From contig NZ_MDZA01000397.1 of NCBI RefSeq assembly GCF_001816125.1, forward strand, positions 16,987 to 80,986: DNA of 64,000 nucleotides. Direction: 5' to 3'. Positions within the stretch are counted from its first letter, which is position 1. Every line of letters starts with the position of its first letter. The position numbers were made by a program, and so were the translations under genes. This document shows positions 18,399 through 28,738 of this stretch, piece by piece. Under the pieces are notes generated by a model. It saw nothing but the letters and a program-made list of their open reading frames with translations, was not told where the DNA came from and made no database searches. The DNA is from Hymenobacter coccineus (GTDB lineage Bacteria > Bacteroidota > Bacteroidia > Cytophagales > Hymenobacteraceae).

Positions 18399-18504
18399 TT
18401 GGTGGGGCCCCTGAGCCACCGGCGAATTTCTCCCCTGGCACGGCGTTTGGATTTGGCTGATGCAGGCCGTTGAAACCCCTCGCTGCCCGCCCATTCGCCC
18501 CGCC

Positions 18505-19419
18505 ATGAAGACGCTTCTTACCCTCGCTGCTACCAGCTGGCTCGCCCTGGGGCTAGCCACGGCCGGCCACGCCCAGCCCGCCGGGCCGCCTACGGCCGTC
18601 AACTTCACGTCGGAGCGCGGGGTACCGTTTGGCCTGGTGCTGGACGGGCAGCTGCTGGCGGCCCCGGTGGTACGCGCGCTGCGCCTCGACTACCTGGCCC
18701 CAGGCCAGCACTGGGCCGAGTTCAGCGTGCCCACGGGCGCGGGCCTGCAACGCACCCGGGTGAGCGTGTGGCTGGAACCGGGCCTGGAAACCAGCTTTGT
18801 GCTGGTGCAGCGCCCCGGCCGGCCCACGCAGCTGCGGCAGGTGAGCCGGGGCCCCCTGCTGCCCCGCACCTACCCCGCCTGGGCCCCGGGCCCCGACGAC
18901 TACGGCCCCGGACAGGGCCCCTACGGCGACAACGACAGCGGTGGCGGCGACTACGGCGGCGCTTACCCGCCGGCTGGGCCAGGCGGCTACCCCGCGCCGG
19001 GCAACACGAGTGGCTACCCAGGCCCCGGCAACGCGCCCAATTATCCGGGCTCCGGCAACCAACCTAACTACCCAAACCCAGCCGGCCCGGGCTACGGCAC
19101 CGCGGCCCCGGGCGGTAACTACCTGGCCCCGCTGGATCCGCGCGACGCTGCTGAGCTAGCGCAGGCGCTGAGCCGCTGCCCGTTTGATGAACAGCGACTG
19201 GCCACGGCGCACCAGGCCCTGGAGCGCAGCAGCCTGCGGGCCAATGAATTGGCGGCCTTGGTACGAACGTTATCGTTCGACAAGTCGCAAAAAGAGCTGG
19301 CCATTTTTGGCTACAACCACTTGGTCGATCCGCAAAATTTCTACCGCGTGTGCGAATCCCTCACCTTCCCAACGAGCGTGCGGGAAGTGCAGCAAGCCGT
19401 GGGGCTGCTGCGCAATTAG
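18505..19419 (+). CDS. DUF4476-domain secreted protein
   Basis: The 304-residue protein has a signal peptide (MKTLLTLAATSWLALGLA, cleaved near GHAQ) and an N-terminal beta-rich domain (about 25-130). A Gly/Pro/Tyr/Asn low-complexity linker follows (about 130-215). The C-terminal DUF4476 domain (CPFDEQRLATAHQAL, then FGYNHLVDPQNFYRV) is about 90 residues. DUF4476 is common in Bacteroidota; its function is not known. The start at 18505 is the one that gives a signal peptide. Confidence 0.85.
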   Translation: MKTLLTLAATSWLALGLATAGHAQPAGPPTAVNFTSERGVPFGLVLDGQLLAAPVVRALRLDYLAPGQHWAEFSVPTGAGLQRTRVSVWLEPGLETSFVLVQRPGRPTQLRQVSRGPLLPRTYPAWAPGPDDYGPGQGPYGDNDSGGGDYGGAYPPAGPGGYPAPGNTSGYPGPGNAPNYPGSGNQPNYPNPAGPGYGTAAPGGNYLAPLDPRDAAELAQALSRCPFDEQRLATAHQALERSSLRANELAALVRTLSFDKSQKELAIFGYNHLVDPQNFYRVCESLTFPTSVREVQQAVGLLRN

Positions 19420-19435
19420 CCCTTTGGAACCCTGC

Positions 19436-19486
19436 AAAAAGGTCGCCCGCTTCTCCTTACTGAGATACGGGCCGGCCTTTTTTTAT
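19436..19486. terminator. Imperfect hairpin terminator between converging genes
   Basis: AAAAAGGTCGCCCG pairs imperfectly with CGGGCCGGCCTTTTTTT. It lies between the DUF4476 and DUF4293 genes. Confidence 0.6.
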
Positions 19487-19501
19487 GATGCGACAGGGCC
19501 C

Positions 19502-19978
19502 CTAGCGCAAGCGGTCCATGCTGCGCACAAGGCGCTCATCCTGGCGGATGTAGCGGCTGGCCAGCAGGTTGAGCACTAGGGCCAGCGTGGGCAGGTAGAA
19601 GCCGGCCAGGTAGTGGCCTTCCATTTTCACGTTCAGCATGGCATCGGCGCGGCTCGAGTACAGGAAGGCGGCTCCCAGCGTGGCTACCACCAGCAGCAGG
19701 TTGAGTGAGCACACCAGCAGCTGCACCGAGCGGCGGCGGTACTGGAAAATGGCGTAGAGGGCCGTGGCCGCTGCCGTAATTGCCAGCGCGCCGATGGGCC
19801 AGGCCGAGGCCACCACCTCGCCCGCGGCGGCCGAGGGGCCCCGGTAGAGGTTGAAGGCCGTGAGGGTGAGGCTGCCGTTGGTAAGGGGGTCGGTTTTCGT
19901 CCAGAGGGGCAGGGCGGCGGTGGCCAGCATGGCCAGGGCCAGGAGCAGTAAAAACACGCTTTGGATTCTTTGTATCAT
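19502..19978 (-). CDS. DUF4293 family integral membrane protein
   Basis: The 158-residue protein has four predicted membrane helices, at about 5-25, 60-80, 88-108 and 120-145. It opens with the family start MIQRIQSVFLLLL and ends in the conserved LASRYIRQDERLVRS..DRLR. The family is nearly confined to Bacteroidota and its function is unknown. ATG 19978 matches the family start. The TAG stop is followed by GGGCCCT. Confidence 0.88.
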   Translation of the reverse strand: MIQRIQSVFLLLLALAMLATAALPLWTKTDPLTNGSLTLTAFNLYRGPSAAAGEVVASAWPIGALAITAAATALYAIFQYRRRSVQLLVCSLNLLLVVATLGAAFLYSSRADAMLNVKMEGHYLAGFYLPTLALVLNLLASRYIRQDERLVRSMDRLR

Positions 19979-20071
19979 CTTTGTCGTTGTGGTTATGATG
20001 CCGGCCCGTGCGGGGCCGGGCCGCAAATTTAGCCTGTACCGGGGCTTTGCGCCCCTCTATTCTTCTTGCTG

Positions 20072-21274
<1,203 letters not shown>

Positions 21275-21280
21275 TTTTTC

Positions 21281-21356
21281 AGTTATCAGTTAACAGTGAG
21301 CAGTTATCAAAGGATAAATAGCCATTTTGATAACTGCTCACTGTTAACTGATAACT
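21281..21356. repeat. Perfect 31-base inverted repeat
   Basis: Arms at 21281-21311 and 21326-21356 are exact inverted copies (core AGTTATCAGTTAACAGTGAG) around a 14-base loop. The element fills the thiolase-truA gap, six bases after one stop and six before the next ATG. A transcript would fold into a very stable hairpin. Confidence 0.95.
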
Positions 21357-21362
21357 AACTTG

Positions 21363-22124
21363 ATGCGTTATTTCCTTCACCTCGCCTACGACGGCACGGC
21401 GTACTCTGGCTGGCAGGTGCAACCCAACGCGCCCACCGTGCAAGCGGCCCTCAACGGGGCCCTGGCCAAGGTGTTGCGCCAGCCCATTGCCACCCTCGGC
21501 AGCGGGCGCACCGACGCCGGCGTACACGCCCGCCACCAGGTAGCGCACTTCGAGGCCGAGCTGCCGGCCGGCATGGACGAGGCCTTGCTGCTCTACCGCC
21601 TGCGCCGCACCTTGCCCGCCGATGTGGCGCCGCTGCGCCTGCACCCGGTGCCGCCGTCGGCCAATGCGCGCTTCGACGCCTTTGCCCGCACCTACGAGTA
21701 TTTCTTATTGAGCGCGCCCGACCCTTTTCGGCGCAACCAGGCCCTGTACCTGGACCGGGCCCCCGACGTGGCCTTGATGAACGCCGCCGCCGCCCACCTG
21801 GTGGGGCAGTTCGATTTCACCACGTTTTCGAAGGCCAAGGGGGCCGAAACGCACTACGTGTGCCGCTGCACCGAGGCGGCCTGGCACCCCGTGCCGGGCG
21901 GCTGGGTGTTCCGCATCCGGGCCAACCGCTTCGTGCGCGGCATGGTGCGGCTGGTGGTGGGCACGCTGCTCGACGTGGGCCGCGGCAAGCACACGCCAGT
22001 GCAGTTCCAGCAGTTACTGTGGGCCCAGCAGCGGGTGGCGGCCGGCACAGCAGCCCCGGCCCAGGGCTTGTTCCTGAGCCGCGTGGAGTACGAGCCGGGG
22101 CTGATACCGGAGGGGATGGAATAG
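21363..22124 (+). CDS. truA: tRNA pseudouridine(38-40) synthase TruA
   Basis: This 253-residue enzyme converts uridines 38-40 of the tRNA anticodon arm to pseudouridine. The catalytic Asp lies in GSGRTDAGVHA; YDGTAYSGWQ opens the protein and FVRGMVRLVVGTLLDVGRG is the typical C-terminal block. Length and ends are normal. ATG 21363 is used; a TTG three bases upstream is less likely. Confidence 0.95.
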   Translation: MRYFLHLAYDGTAYSGWQVQPNAPTVQAALNGALAKVLRQPIATLGSGRTDAGVHARHQVAHFEAELPAGMDEALLLYRLRRTLPADVAPLRLHPVPPSANARFDAFARTYEYFLLSAPDPFRRNQALYLDRAPDVALMNAAAAHLVGQFDFTTFSKAKGAETHYVCRCTEAAWHPVPGGWVFRIRANRFVRGMVRLVVGTLLDVGRGKHTPVQFQQLLWAQQRVAAGTAAPAQGLFLSRVEYEPGLIPEGME

Positions 22125-22134
22125 GGTCCGGGGG

Positions 22135-22166
22135 CGGGCAGCCGGCGAAAAGCCAGCAGTCCGCCC
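22135..22166. repeat. GC-rich hairpin, copy 1 of GGGCAGCCGGCG element
   Basis: The word GGGCAGCCGGCGAAAAGCC folds on itself just after truA. A second copy, GGGCAGCCGGCGATAAGCC, lies at 26593-26623 after another gene. There is no T run, so this is a shared repeat more than a classical terminator. Confidence 0.55.
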
Positions 22167-22240
22167 CGCCTGGGGCCCCAGCGGCGCCTTCCAGAACGAT
22201 TCAACCAAACGTTGATTCGCCCCAACTTTTTGGGCTGGCG

Positions 22241-22248
22241 TAACTTTG
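22241..22248 (+). promoter_or_regulatory. -7 box TAACTTTG before the MsbA-like gene
   Basis: TAACTTTG matches the Bacteroidota -7 consensus TAnnTTTG and ends six bases before ATG 22255, so the mRNA leader would be only a few bases. No clear TTTG -33 box is visible at 19-21 bases. Confidence 0.5.
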
Positions 22249-22254
22249 TACCCT

Positions 22255-24042
22255 ATGCAACCCCAACCCGCTACTTCCGCGACCAAAACCGGCCAGGTGT
22301 TCGACTGGCAGGTGCTGCGCCGCCTGCTCAGCTACGTGACGCCCTACCGCGGCGTATTCATCGGCCTGATTGTGCTCACTGTGGCCACGGCCGCGCTGGG
22401 TACGCTGCGGCCCTTCCTCATCCAGAAGATGGTGGACGTGAGCATCGAGCAGGGCGACCGTACCGGCCTGAACCACATGTTTTTGTGGCTGCTGGGCCTA
22501 CTGGTGGCCCACGCCGGCGTGAGCTACTTGCAGACCTACTACGGCGGCTGGCTGGGCCAGTATATCGTGCGCGACATCCGCACCGACCTCTACCGCCACC
22601 TGCTGGGCCTGAAGCTGAGCTTTTTTGACCGCACGCCCATCGGCGTGCTCGTGACGCGCAACATCTCGGACGTGGAAACGCTGTCCGACGTGTTTAGCGA
22701 AGGATTGGCGGCGATGGTGGGCGACATCCTGCAAATCCTGTTCATCATGGCGTTCATGTTCTACATCGACTGGCGCCTGACTCTCATCAGTTTATCGGTG
22801 ATTCCGCCGCTGCTTTTCTCCACCTACGTGTTCAAGGAAAAGGTGAAAGTGTCGTTTCAGGACGTGCGCAATGCGGTGGCCAAGCTCAACTCGTTCGTGC
22901 AAGAGCACCTGACGGGCATGAGCGTAGTGCAGATTTTTGGCAACGAGCAGCGCGAATTCAAGAAGTTTGAGAAGATAAACCGCGAGCACACCGACGCCAA
23001 CATCCGCTCGGTGCTGTACTATTCGGTGTATTACCCGGTGGCCGAAGTGCTGGGGGCCATCGGCGTGGGCTTGCTTGTCTGGTACGCGGCCCAAGGCCAG
23101 ATCGAGGGCACGATTTCCAAGGGGGCCCTCATTGCGTTTATCATGTACAACGCGCTGTTCTTTCGGCCCATCCGCCAAATTGCCGACCGCTTCAATACCC
23201 TGCAGTTGGGCCTGGTGAGCACCGAGCGCCTGCTGAAACTGCTCGACAGCGACGACCTGGTGGCCACCACCGGCGACTACGTGCCCGCCGCGCCGCTGGA
23301 AGGTGACGTGCGCTTCGACCACGTGAAATTTGCCTATAACCCGCCCGAGTGGGTGCTGAAAAACATCAGCTTCCACGCCAAGCCGGGCCAAACCATTGCC
23401 TTCGTGGGGGCCACCGGGGCGGGCAAAACCAGCATCATCAACCTGCTGAGCCGGTTCTACGACATCCAGGAAGGCAGCATTTTGGTGGACGGGCGCGACC
23501 TGCGCGACTACGACCTGAGCGTGCTGCGCCGCCAGATTGGCGTGGTGCTGCAAGACGTGTTCCTGTTTGCGGGCAGCATCCGCGACAACATCACGCTGGG
23601 CAACCAGGAAATCGGCGACGCGCAGATTTGGGAGGCGGCCGACCTCGTGGGGGCCCGGCGCTTCATGGAGCGCCTGCCCGGGGCCCTGGACTACCCGGTG
23701 ATGGAGCGCGGCGCCACGCTTTCGGTGGGCCAGCGGCAGCTCATCAGCTTCGTGCGGGCCCTGGTATACCAGCCGCGCGTAATTGTGCTCGACGAAGCCA
23801 CCTCGTCAGTTGATTCCGAAACGGAGGAGATGATCCAGAACGCCATCGAGAAGCTGATGCAGGGGCGCACCTCGCTCGTCATCGCCCACCGCCTGAGCAC
23901 CATCCAGAAAGCCGACCAGATCATCGTGCTCGACAAAGGCGAAATCAAGGAAGTGGGCACCCATGAGGAACTGCTGCGCCTCGAAAACGGCTACTACGCC
24001 CAGCTTTACCGCATGCAGTACGCGCTGGGCGAAGCCAGCTAA
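22255..24042 (+). CDS. MsbA-like ABC exporter (fused permease and ATPase)
   Basis: The 595-residue half-transporter acts as a homodimer in the inner membrane. Residues 1-320 hold six membrane helices of the type I exporter fold. The ATPase domain has Walker A (GATGAGKTS), Q-loop, signature LSVGQRQ, Walker B (VIVLDEATSSVD) and the H-switch (IAHRLST). MsbA-like proteins flip lipid A or other lipids; multidrug export is equally possible. It is preceded by a -7 box and followed by a REP doublet. Confidence 0.92.
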   Translation: MQPQPATSATKTGQVFDWQVLRRLLSYVTPYRGVFIGLIVLTVATAALGTLRPFLIQKMVDVSIEQGDRTGLNHMFLWLLGLLVAHAGVSYLQTYYGGWLGQYIVRDIRTDLYRHLLGLKLSFFDRTPIGVLVTRNISDVETLSDVFSEGLAAMVGDILQILFIMAFMFYIDWRLTLISLSVIPPLLFSTYVFKEKVKVSFQDVRNAVAKLNSFVQEHLTGMSVVQIFGNEQREFKKFEKINREHTDANIRSVLYYSVYYPVAEVLGAIGVGLLVWYAAQGQIEGTISKGALIAFIMYNALFFRPIRQIADRFNTLQLGLVSTERLLKLLDSDDLVATTGDYVPAAPLEGDVRFDHVKFAYNPPEWVLKNISFHAKPGQTIAFVGATGAGKTSIINLLSRFYDIQEGSILVDGRDLRDYDLSVLRRQIGVVLQDVFLFAGSIRDNITLGNQEIGDAQIWEAADLVGARRFMERLPGALDYPVMERGATLSVGQRQLISFVRALVYQPRVIVLDEATSSVDSETEEMIQNAIEKLMQGRTSLVIAHRLSTIQKADQIIVLDKGEIKEVGTHEELLRLENGYYAQLYRMQYALGEAS

Positions 24043-24085
24043 GTATTGAGCTATTGGTTAGGGCCCCCAGGCACCCGGTAGCTCT

Positions 24086-24213
24086 AGCGGGGCGGCTCGT
24101 CGGCAAGAAGCAAAACCAAGCCCCATTGGGCGACCGAATACTTGGGTCGCCCCAATGGGGCTTGGTCGTTCACTTAAAGCTATTTACTACCGACGGGCCG
24201 CCCCGCTGGGGCT
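24086..24213. repeat. REP doublet without transposase (REPIN/MITE-like)
   Basis: There are two nested inverted repeats. Outer arms are 24086-24103 (AGCGGGGCGGCTCGTCGG) and 24190-24207, with one mismatch. Inner arms are 24114-24135 (AACCAAGCCCCATTGGGCGA start) and 24145-24167. The order A-B-B'-A' and the core words match the repeats flanking the Y1 transposase at 49898-50365. It lies between converging genes. Confidence 0.8.
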
Positions 24214-24258
24214 TACCAGGTGCATGCGGCTTGTCAATAATTAATCCGGTCCGGGTAC

Positions 24259-24969
24259 TTAAACCGATTTGGTAGATACCGCTGGGGGCCCCGGCGCGGC
24301 CGGCGCGCTCCCGGGCACAATGGGGTTACCCTTGTTGTCCTTCAGCATGGGCAGGAAGCTGCGCAGCACCAGCACCAGGGCCATAAACAGCAGAAACGGC
24401 AGCAGCCAACTGCGGCTGCGGTAGGGCTCAGGGCCCACATAACGCGGCCAGAACCAGAGGAAAAACGCGGCTAGTGCCACCACGTTCACCACCACCGGCA
24501 CCAGCAGCAGCGCCGTGGGATTGGCCGCGGCGGCGGCCCATTTCAAGGCGTAGCCCCCCGCCAGCAAACAGCCGATGATAAAAGCCGCCAGCCCCGCCAG
24601 GGCCTGCGTACGGCGCAGCCGAAACAGGTTGATGCCTAGCAACACCCCACCGGCCACCATCGAAAACATGAGCGAAAACAGCACGATGGTACCGGGCGAA
24701 AACAGCTCGGGACCATCGGCCGTCTCGGGGTCGAAGGGCGCTTCGCGGCGGCGCACCACCTCAGCCGCGTCGTACTCGACGCGCTGCTGGGCTACGGCAG
24801 TTTCGAGGCCGGGGCGCAGGGCGTCTTCCTCGGGGGCGGGCTGGCCGCGGCGGCGCAGCTCGGCCAGGGCCGCCAGCACGGCATCGTCGCGGTACTGGGC
24901 GTAGCCGCTCACGTACTGGTGCAGCTCGGTCAAGCTTTTGGCTTCCATTTTAGCCGCGTAATCTTCCAT
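24259..24969 (-). CDS. Hypothetical membrane protein with soluble N-terminal helical region
   Basis: The 236-residue protein starts with a soluble helical segment (MEDYAAKMEAKSLTELHQYV, about 1-90). Four membrane helices follow near 93-115, 122-142, 150-175 and 185-205, then a short Pro/Ala-rich tail. No family is recognised with confidence. ATG 24969 is preferred over TTG 24999. It is transcribed away from kynureninase's 3' end and towards the REP doublet. Confidence 0.7.
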   Translation of the reverse strand: MEDYAAKMEAKSLTELHQYVSGYAQYRDDAVLAALAELRRRGQPAPEEDALRPGLETAVAQQRVEYDAAEVVRRREAPFDPETADGPELFSPGTIVLFSLMFSMVAGGVLLGINLFRLRRTQALAGLAAFIIGCLLAGGYALKWAAAAANPTALLLVPVVVNVVALAAFFLWFWPRYVGPEPYRSRSWLLPFLLFMALVLVLRSFLPMLKDNKGNPIVPGSAPAAPGPPAVSTKSV

Positions 24970-25089
24970 TCGGGTACTTGGTTGTAATTGCTTAGGCAAC
25001 GGTTTTTTTATACTTGCGGAGCCCCTAATTAGTTCGCTGGCGTTGCGCTAAGCCGCAAAAACCGGACCCTAAGCACTAATTACCAATAG

Positions 25090-26370
25090 CTAAGCGCCAA
25101 AGAAATCGTGCATGGCCACCCCGGCCCGCCGCACGTCCTCAAACGAATTGTACAGCGGCACGGGCGAGAGGCGAATCACGTTCGGCTCGCGCCAGTCGGC
25201 CACCACGCCTTGGGCGGCCAGGTGGTCGAACAGCTCGCGCCCGCGCTGGTGCACCAGCACCGAGAGCTGGCAGCCGCGCTGGGCCGGGTCGGCGGGGGTA
25301 ATGATTTCGAGCCGGTCGGTGGGCAAGCCCAAGGCCCTGATCAGGCTTTCGAGGTAAGCGGTGAGCGGCTCGCTTTTGGCCCGCAGTGCGGCCATGCCCC
25401 CGGCGCGGCTCACCAAGTCGAGGCTGGCGCGCAGGGGGGCCAGCAGCAGCACCGGCGAGTTCGACAGCAGCCAGCCATCGGCCCCGGGCGTGGGGCGGAA
25501 GCCTTTCTTCATCTGGAAGCGCTCGGATGGCTCCTGGCCCCACCAGCCGGCGAGGCGCAGCAGGTCGGGCTGGTTGGCAAACCGCTCGTGCACATAGGCC
25601 CCGGCAATGCCGCCGGGCCCCGAGTTCAGGTACTTATAGGTGCACCAGCAGGCAAAATCCACGTCCCAGTCGTGCAGGTGCAGCGGCACGTTGCCGGCGG
25701 CGTGGGCCAGGTCGAAGCCCACGGTGGCGCCCACTGCGTGCCCCGCGGCCGTGACGGCGGCCATGTTGAACACCTGCCCGGTGTAGTAGTTGAGGCCCCC
25801 GAGCAGCACGGTGGCAAGCGAGTCGCCCAGCTCGGTAATCTTGGCCGTAATGTCTTCCGTGCGCAGCGTGTGCTCGCCGGGGCGGGGCTCCAGCTCCACA
25901 ATGGCGTCGGCGGGGTCGAGGCCGTGCAGGCGGGCCTGGGTTTCGAGGGCGTACTGGTCGGAGGGGAAGGCGCCGCCTTCCATCAGCACCTTGTAACGGG
26001 CCCCGGCGGGCCGGTAGAAGGACACCAGCAGCAGGTGCAGGTTCACGCTCAAGCCGTTCATTATCACCACTTCGTGCGGCAGGGCCCCCACCACCGGGGC
26101 GCTGGCCTCGGCCAGGGGGCCGTGGGAGTGCATCCAGGGCGCGGTGCCGTGGAAATGGCCCTCCACGGCCAGCTCGGCCCAGTTGGTCAGCTCGGCGTCG
26201 AGGGCAGCGCGGGTAGCCTTGGGCTGCAAGCCCAGCGAGTTGCCGCAGAAGTAGGCCACCGGCTGGCCGTCGGGCCCGTTGGGAAACAGGAATTCGGAGC
26301 GAAAAGCAGCCAGTGGATCGGCCGCATCGAGGGCGGCGGCGTGGGTGGGGTCAAGGAGCGCAAGGGACAT
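25090..26370 (-). CDS. kynU: Kynureninase
   Basis: This 426-residue PLP enzyme hydrolyses kynurenine or 3-hydroxykynurenine to (hydroxy)anthranilate and alanine. It shows YFCGNSLGLQPK at the N-terminus, DLAHAAGNVPLHLHDWDVDF, and the PLP lysine in CTYKYLNSGPGG. It pairs with 3-hydroxyanthranilate dioxygenase upstream on the same strand, so the likely role is de novo NAD synthesis from tryptophan. A -7 box (TACCTTTG) ends only three bases before the ATG. Confidence 0.93.
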   Translation of the reverse strand: MSLALLDPTHAAALDAADPLAAFRSEFLFPNGPDGQPVAYFCGNSLGLQPKATRAALDAELTNWAELAVEGHFHGTAPWMHSHGPLAEASAPVVGALPHEVVIMNGLSVNLHLLLVSFYRPAGARYKVLMEGGAFPSDQYALETQARLHGLDPADAIVELEPRPGEHTLRTEDITAKITELGDSLATVLLGGLNYYTGQVFNMAAVTAAGHAVGATVGFDLAHAAGNVPLHLHDWDVDFACWCTYKYLNSGPGGIAGAYVHERFANQPDLLRLAGWWGQEPSERFQMKKGFRPTPGADGWLLSNSPVLLLAPLRASLDLVSRAGGMAALRAKSEPLTAYLESLIRALGLPTDRLEIITPADPAQRGCQLSVLVHQRGRELFDHLAAQGVVADWREPNVIRLSPVPLYNSFEDVRRAGVAMHDFFGA

Positions 26371-26373
26371 ACC

Positions 26374-26381
26374 CAAAGGTA
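26374..26381 (-). promoter_or_regulatory. -7 box TACCTTTG before kynU
   Basis: This is a full match to TAnnTTTG, three bases upstream of the kynU ATG. If it is used, the transcript would begin at or inside the start codon. No -33 box is evident. Confidence 0.45.
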
Positions 26382-26470
26382 CGGCCAGGGCCCCCGGCCG
26401 GGTGCCCTACGCCATAATAACGTGGGCGCTACCACCGCGCCAGGATTCGTTTACAGCGTTTTAAAAGGCC

Positions 26471-26531
26471 GCACTAAACGGAGTGGCACTCCGTTTAGTG
26501 CGCGCGCGGCAAGGGAGTGCCACTCCGTTTT
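26471..26531. repeat. Palindromic repeat GCACTAAACGGAGT
   Basis: A perfect 14-base inverted repeat (26471-26484 / 26488-26501) with a three-base loop is followed by a further partial copy (ACTCCGTTT at 26522-26530). It lies in the gap between kynU and the dioxygenase. Confidence 0.8.
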
Positions 26532-26592
26532 ACAATCGTTTGCTGGCTATTTGCACACGAAATGAGAAACCGGGCTGATGGCGCAGCGATTA

Positions 26593-26623
26593 CCGGGCAG
26601 CCGGCGATAAGCCGGCAGCCCGG
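26593..26623. repeat. GC-rich hairpin, copy 2 of GGGCAGCCGGCG element
   Basis: CCGGGCAGCCGGC and GCCGGCAGCCCGG form a near-perfect stem around GATAA. It lies just downstream of the dioxygenase stop codon, as copy 1 lies just downstream of truA. Confidence 0.6.
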
Positions 26624-26635
26624 CCCGGTGGGGCC

Positions 26636-27201
<566 letters not shown>

Positions 27202-27292
27202 GCTACCAGCGCCGGCCTACTTTTGTTGGGGGCCCGCGCGCCCTTATCGTCAACAGCTTGCTTGCCCAACGCATAGCAGCGCTACCAGCCTG

Positions 27293-28738
27293 CTATTGGT
27301 AATAACGCTTGCGGCCGTGCGTTACGCCCCAGTAACGCAGCATATCGGCTGGCACGGCCGACGCGGCAGAGTCCGTCACCGGGGTCCAGCTCAGCACCGT
27401 GTAGTTGGGGGGAATGCGCACTAGCACTACGGACTCCGGGGCCTGGGCCAGTTGCACTAAGCCACGCCGCTCGCCGGCGTTGTCGCCGTTAAGTTGCCTT
27501 ACGTGTCGGTCGGCGTAAATAAAGATGGTGGCTACCACCAGGACCGCTGCGAGGTAGTAGCCCCGGGCACGGTTTCGCAGCTCGAATAGCAGGAAGTAGG
27601 TCGATTCGCCGTAAGCGTAGAAGAGGCCCAGCAACACCGGCAAAATAGAATCGTGGCGCAACAGGTAGGGCCGGTAGATGCGGTAGCCACCCAAAGGCAA
27701 TAGCAGTATGTAAGCCACCGCGAATAACGCTACCCCCCGCAGCGCGCCCCATACCCACTGGCGCTCGGCCGATGGCCGAGCCCGGCGCACCAGCCAGGCG
27801 TTGGCCAGCAGCCCGAGCACGAGCAGCGGCATTCCCAACTTACCAGTTAGCTGCTTATACACGCCAAGGGGCAGCAACTGGTACAGTTGCCACAAGGTGT
27901 GGTCGTGGGTATTTTCCGCGTTGTTGCGGCCGATATAGAGCGAAAGCACACACAGCGCGCCCAGCCCCGCCAGCAACCCCATTGCCTGAGCTGACAGCCA
28001 GTTTTCCGCGGCGGCCCGCGGCCCAGACCACCATTGCCACGCCCACCATACCCCAATGCCCAGCAGCACAACCAACGCCGCCGCCGAGGCCACGGGCCCG
28101 TTGAAGGCAATGACAAGCATCAGCGGCACTAGCAACGCCAACTGCCCAAAGCCCAAGCGTAGGGGCCGCTGCTGCCGGGCGGCCCGGTAGAATGGATAAA
28201 ACAGCAGCAACAGCAGCGACGCTGGCGCCGCATAGAAAAACGTGTACGTGATGGAGCGGTCCGTGATGCCCATTTCATCGTTGTAGCCATTGGTCTGAAA
28301 CAAGGGCACTAGTAGGGCAACGACCAGCCAAAAGCCCCAGCGGCCCGTTGGCCCGGAGCGGCCCAGGCGGATGTACGCGGCCAGTGTGCACAGCAGCAGC
28401 GCCTGCAAGCCCGTGGCAAATAGCGCCCCGGCCGCGTACAGGCTGTTGATGGGCGAAACGACGTATTGCAGCAAATGCGGCACCTGCTTCCAATACAAGC
28501 TGAGGATGGCGTGGGCAAAAAAACGATTGGGGGCAGCGTATACTGCGTTTTTGGTAAGCACGGCCCACCCGAGCGGGTCGTTCATCACGGCGACGAACGC
28601 TGGGGACGGCAACGCGACGTGCGCCAGGTCACCGTCGAGGGGCAACTGGTAGTTTTGCCAGAAAGTAAACGCCAAGTCCAGCACCACAAACAAGACCAGC
28701 AGGCCGCGCCAATACCGCTTATTCACAGGGCCGGGCAT
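27293..28738 (-). CDS. Hypothetical polytopic membrane protein
   Basis: The 481-residue protein has about ten hydrophobic helices, beginning with one at 11-28 after MPGPVNKRYWRG and a long periplasmic-looking loop at about 30-90. It resembles uncharacterised glucosyltransferase-like membrane proteins of Hymenobacter. There is no clear GT-C acidic motif, so no function is assigned. It may act with the lipoprotein and the GT39-like protein upstream on the same strand. Confidence 0.75.
   Translation of the reverse strand: MPGPVNKRYWRGLLVLFVVLDLAFTFWQNYQLPLDGDLAHVALPSPAFVAVMNDPLGWAVLTKNAVYAAPNRFFAHAILSLYWKQVPHLLQYVVSPINSLYAAGALFATGLQALLLCTLAAYIRLGRSGPTGRWGFWLVVALLVPLFQTNGYNDEMGITDRSITYTFFYAAPASLLLLLFYPFYRAARQQRPLRLGFGQLALLVPLMLVIAFNGPVASAAALVVLLGIGVWWAWQWWSGPRAAAENWLSAQAMGLLAGLGALCVLSLYIGRNNAENTHDHTLWQLYQLLPLGVYKQLTGKLGMPLLVLGLLANAWLVRRARPSAERQWVWGALRGVALFAVAYILLLPLGGYRIYRPYLLRHDSILPVLLGLFYAYGESTYFLLFELRNRARGYYLAAVLVVATIFIYADRHVRQLNGDNAGERRGLVQLAQAPESVVLVRIPPNYTVLSWTPVTDSAASAVPADMLRYWGVTHGRKRYYQ

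Noticed and set aside
25108..26565. Long plus-strand open frame (485 codons) opposite kynU
   Set aside because: It is the antisense shadow of kynureninase, with His/Gly/Gln-rich composition and no family look. High GC produces many such frames here, also opposite rfbA, lnt, tviB and the thiolase.
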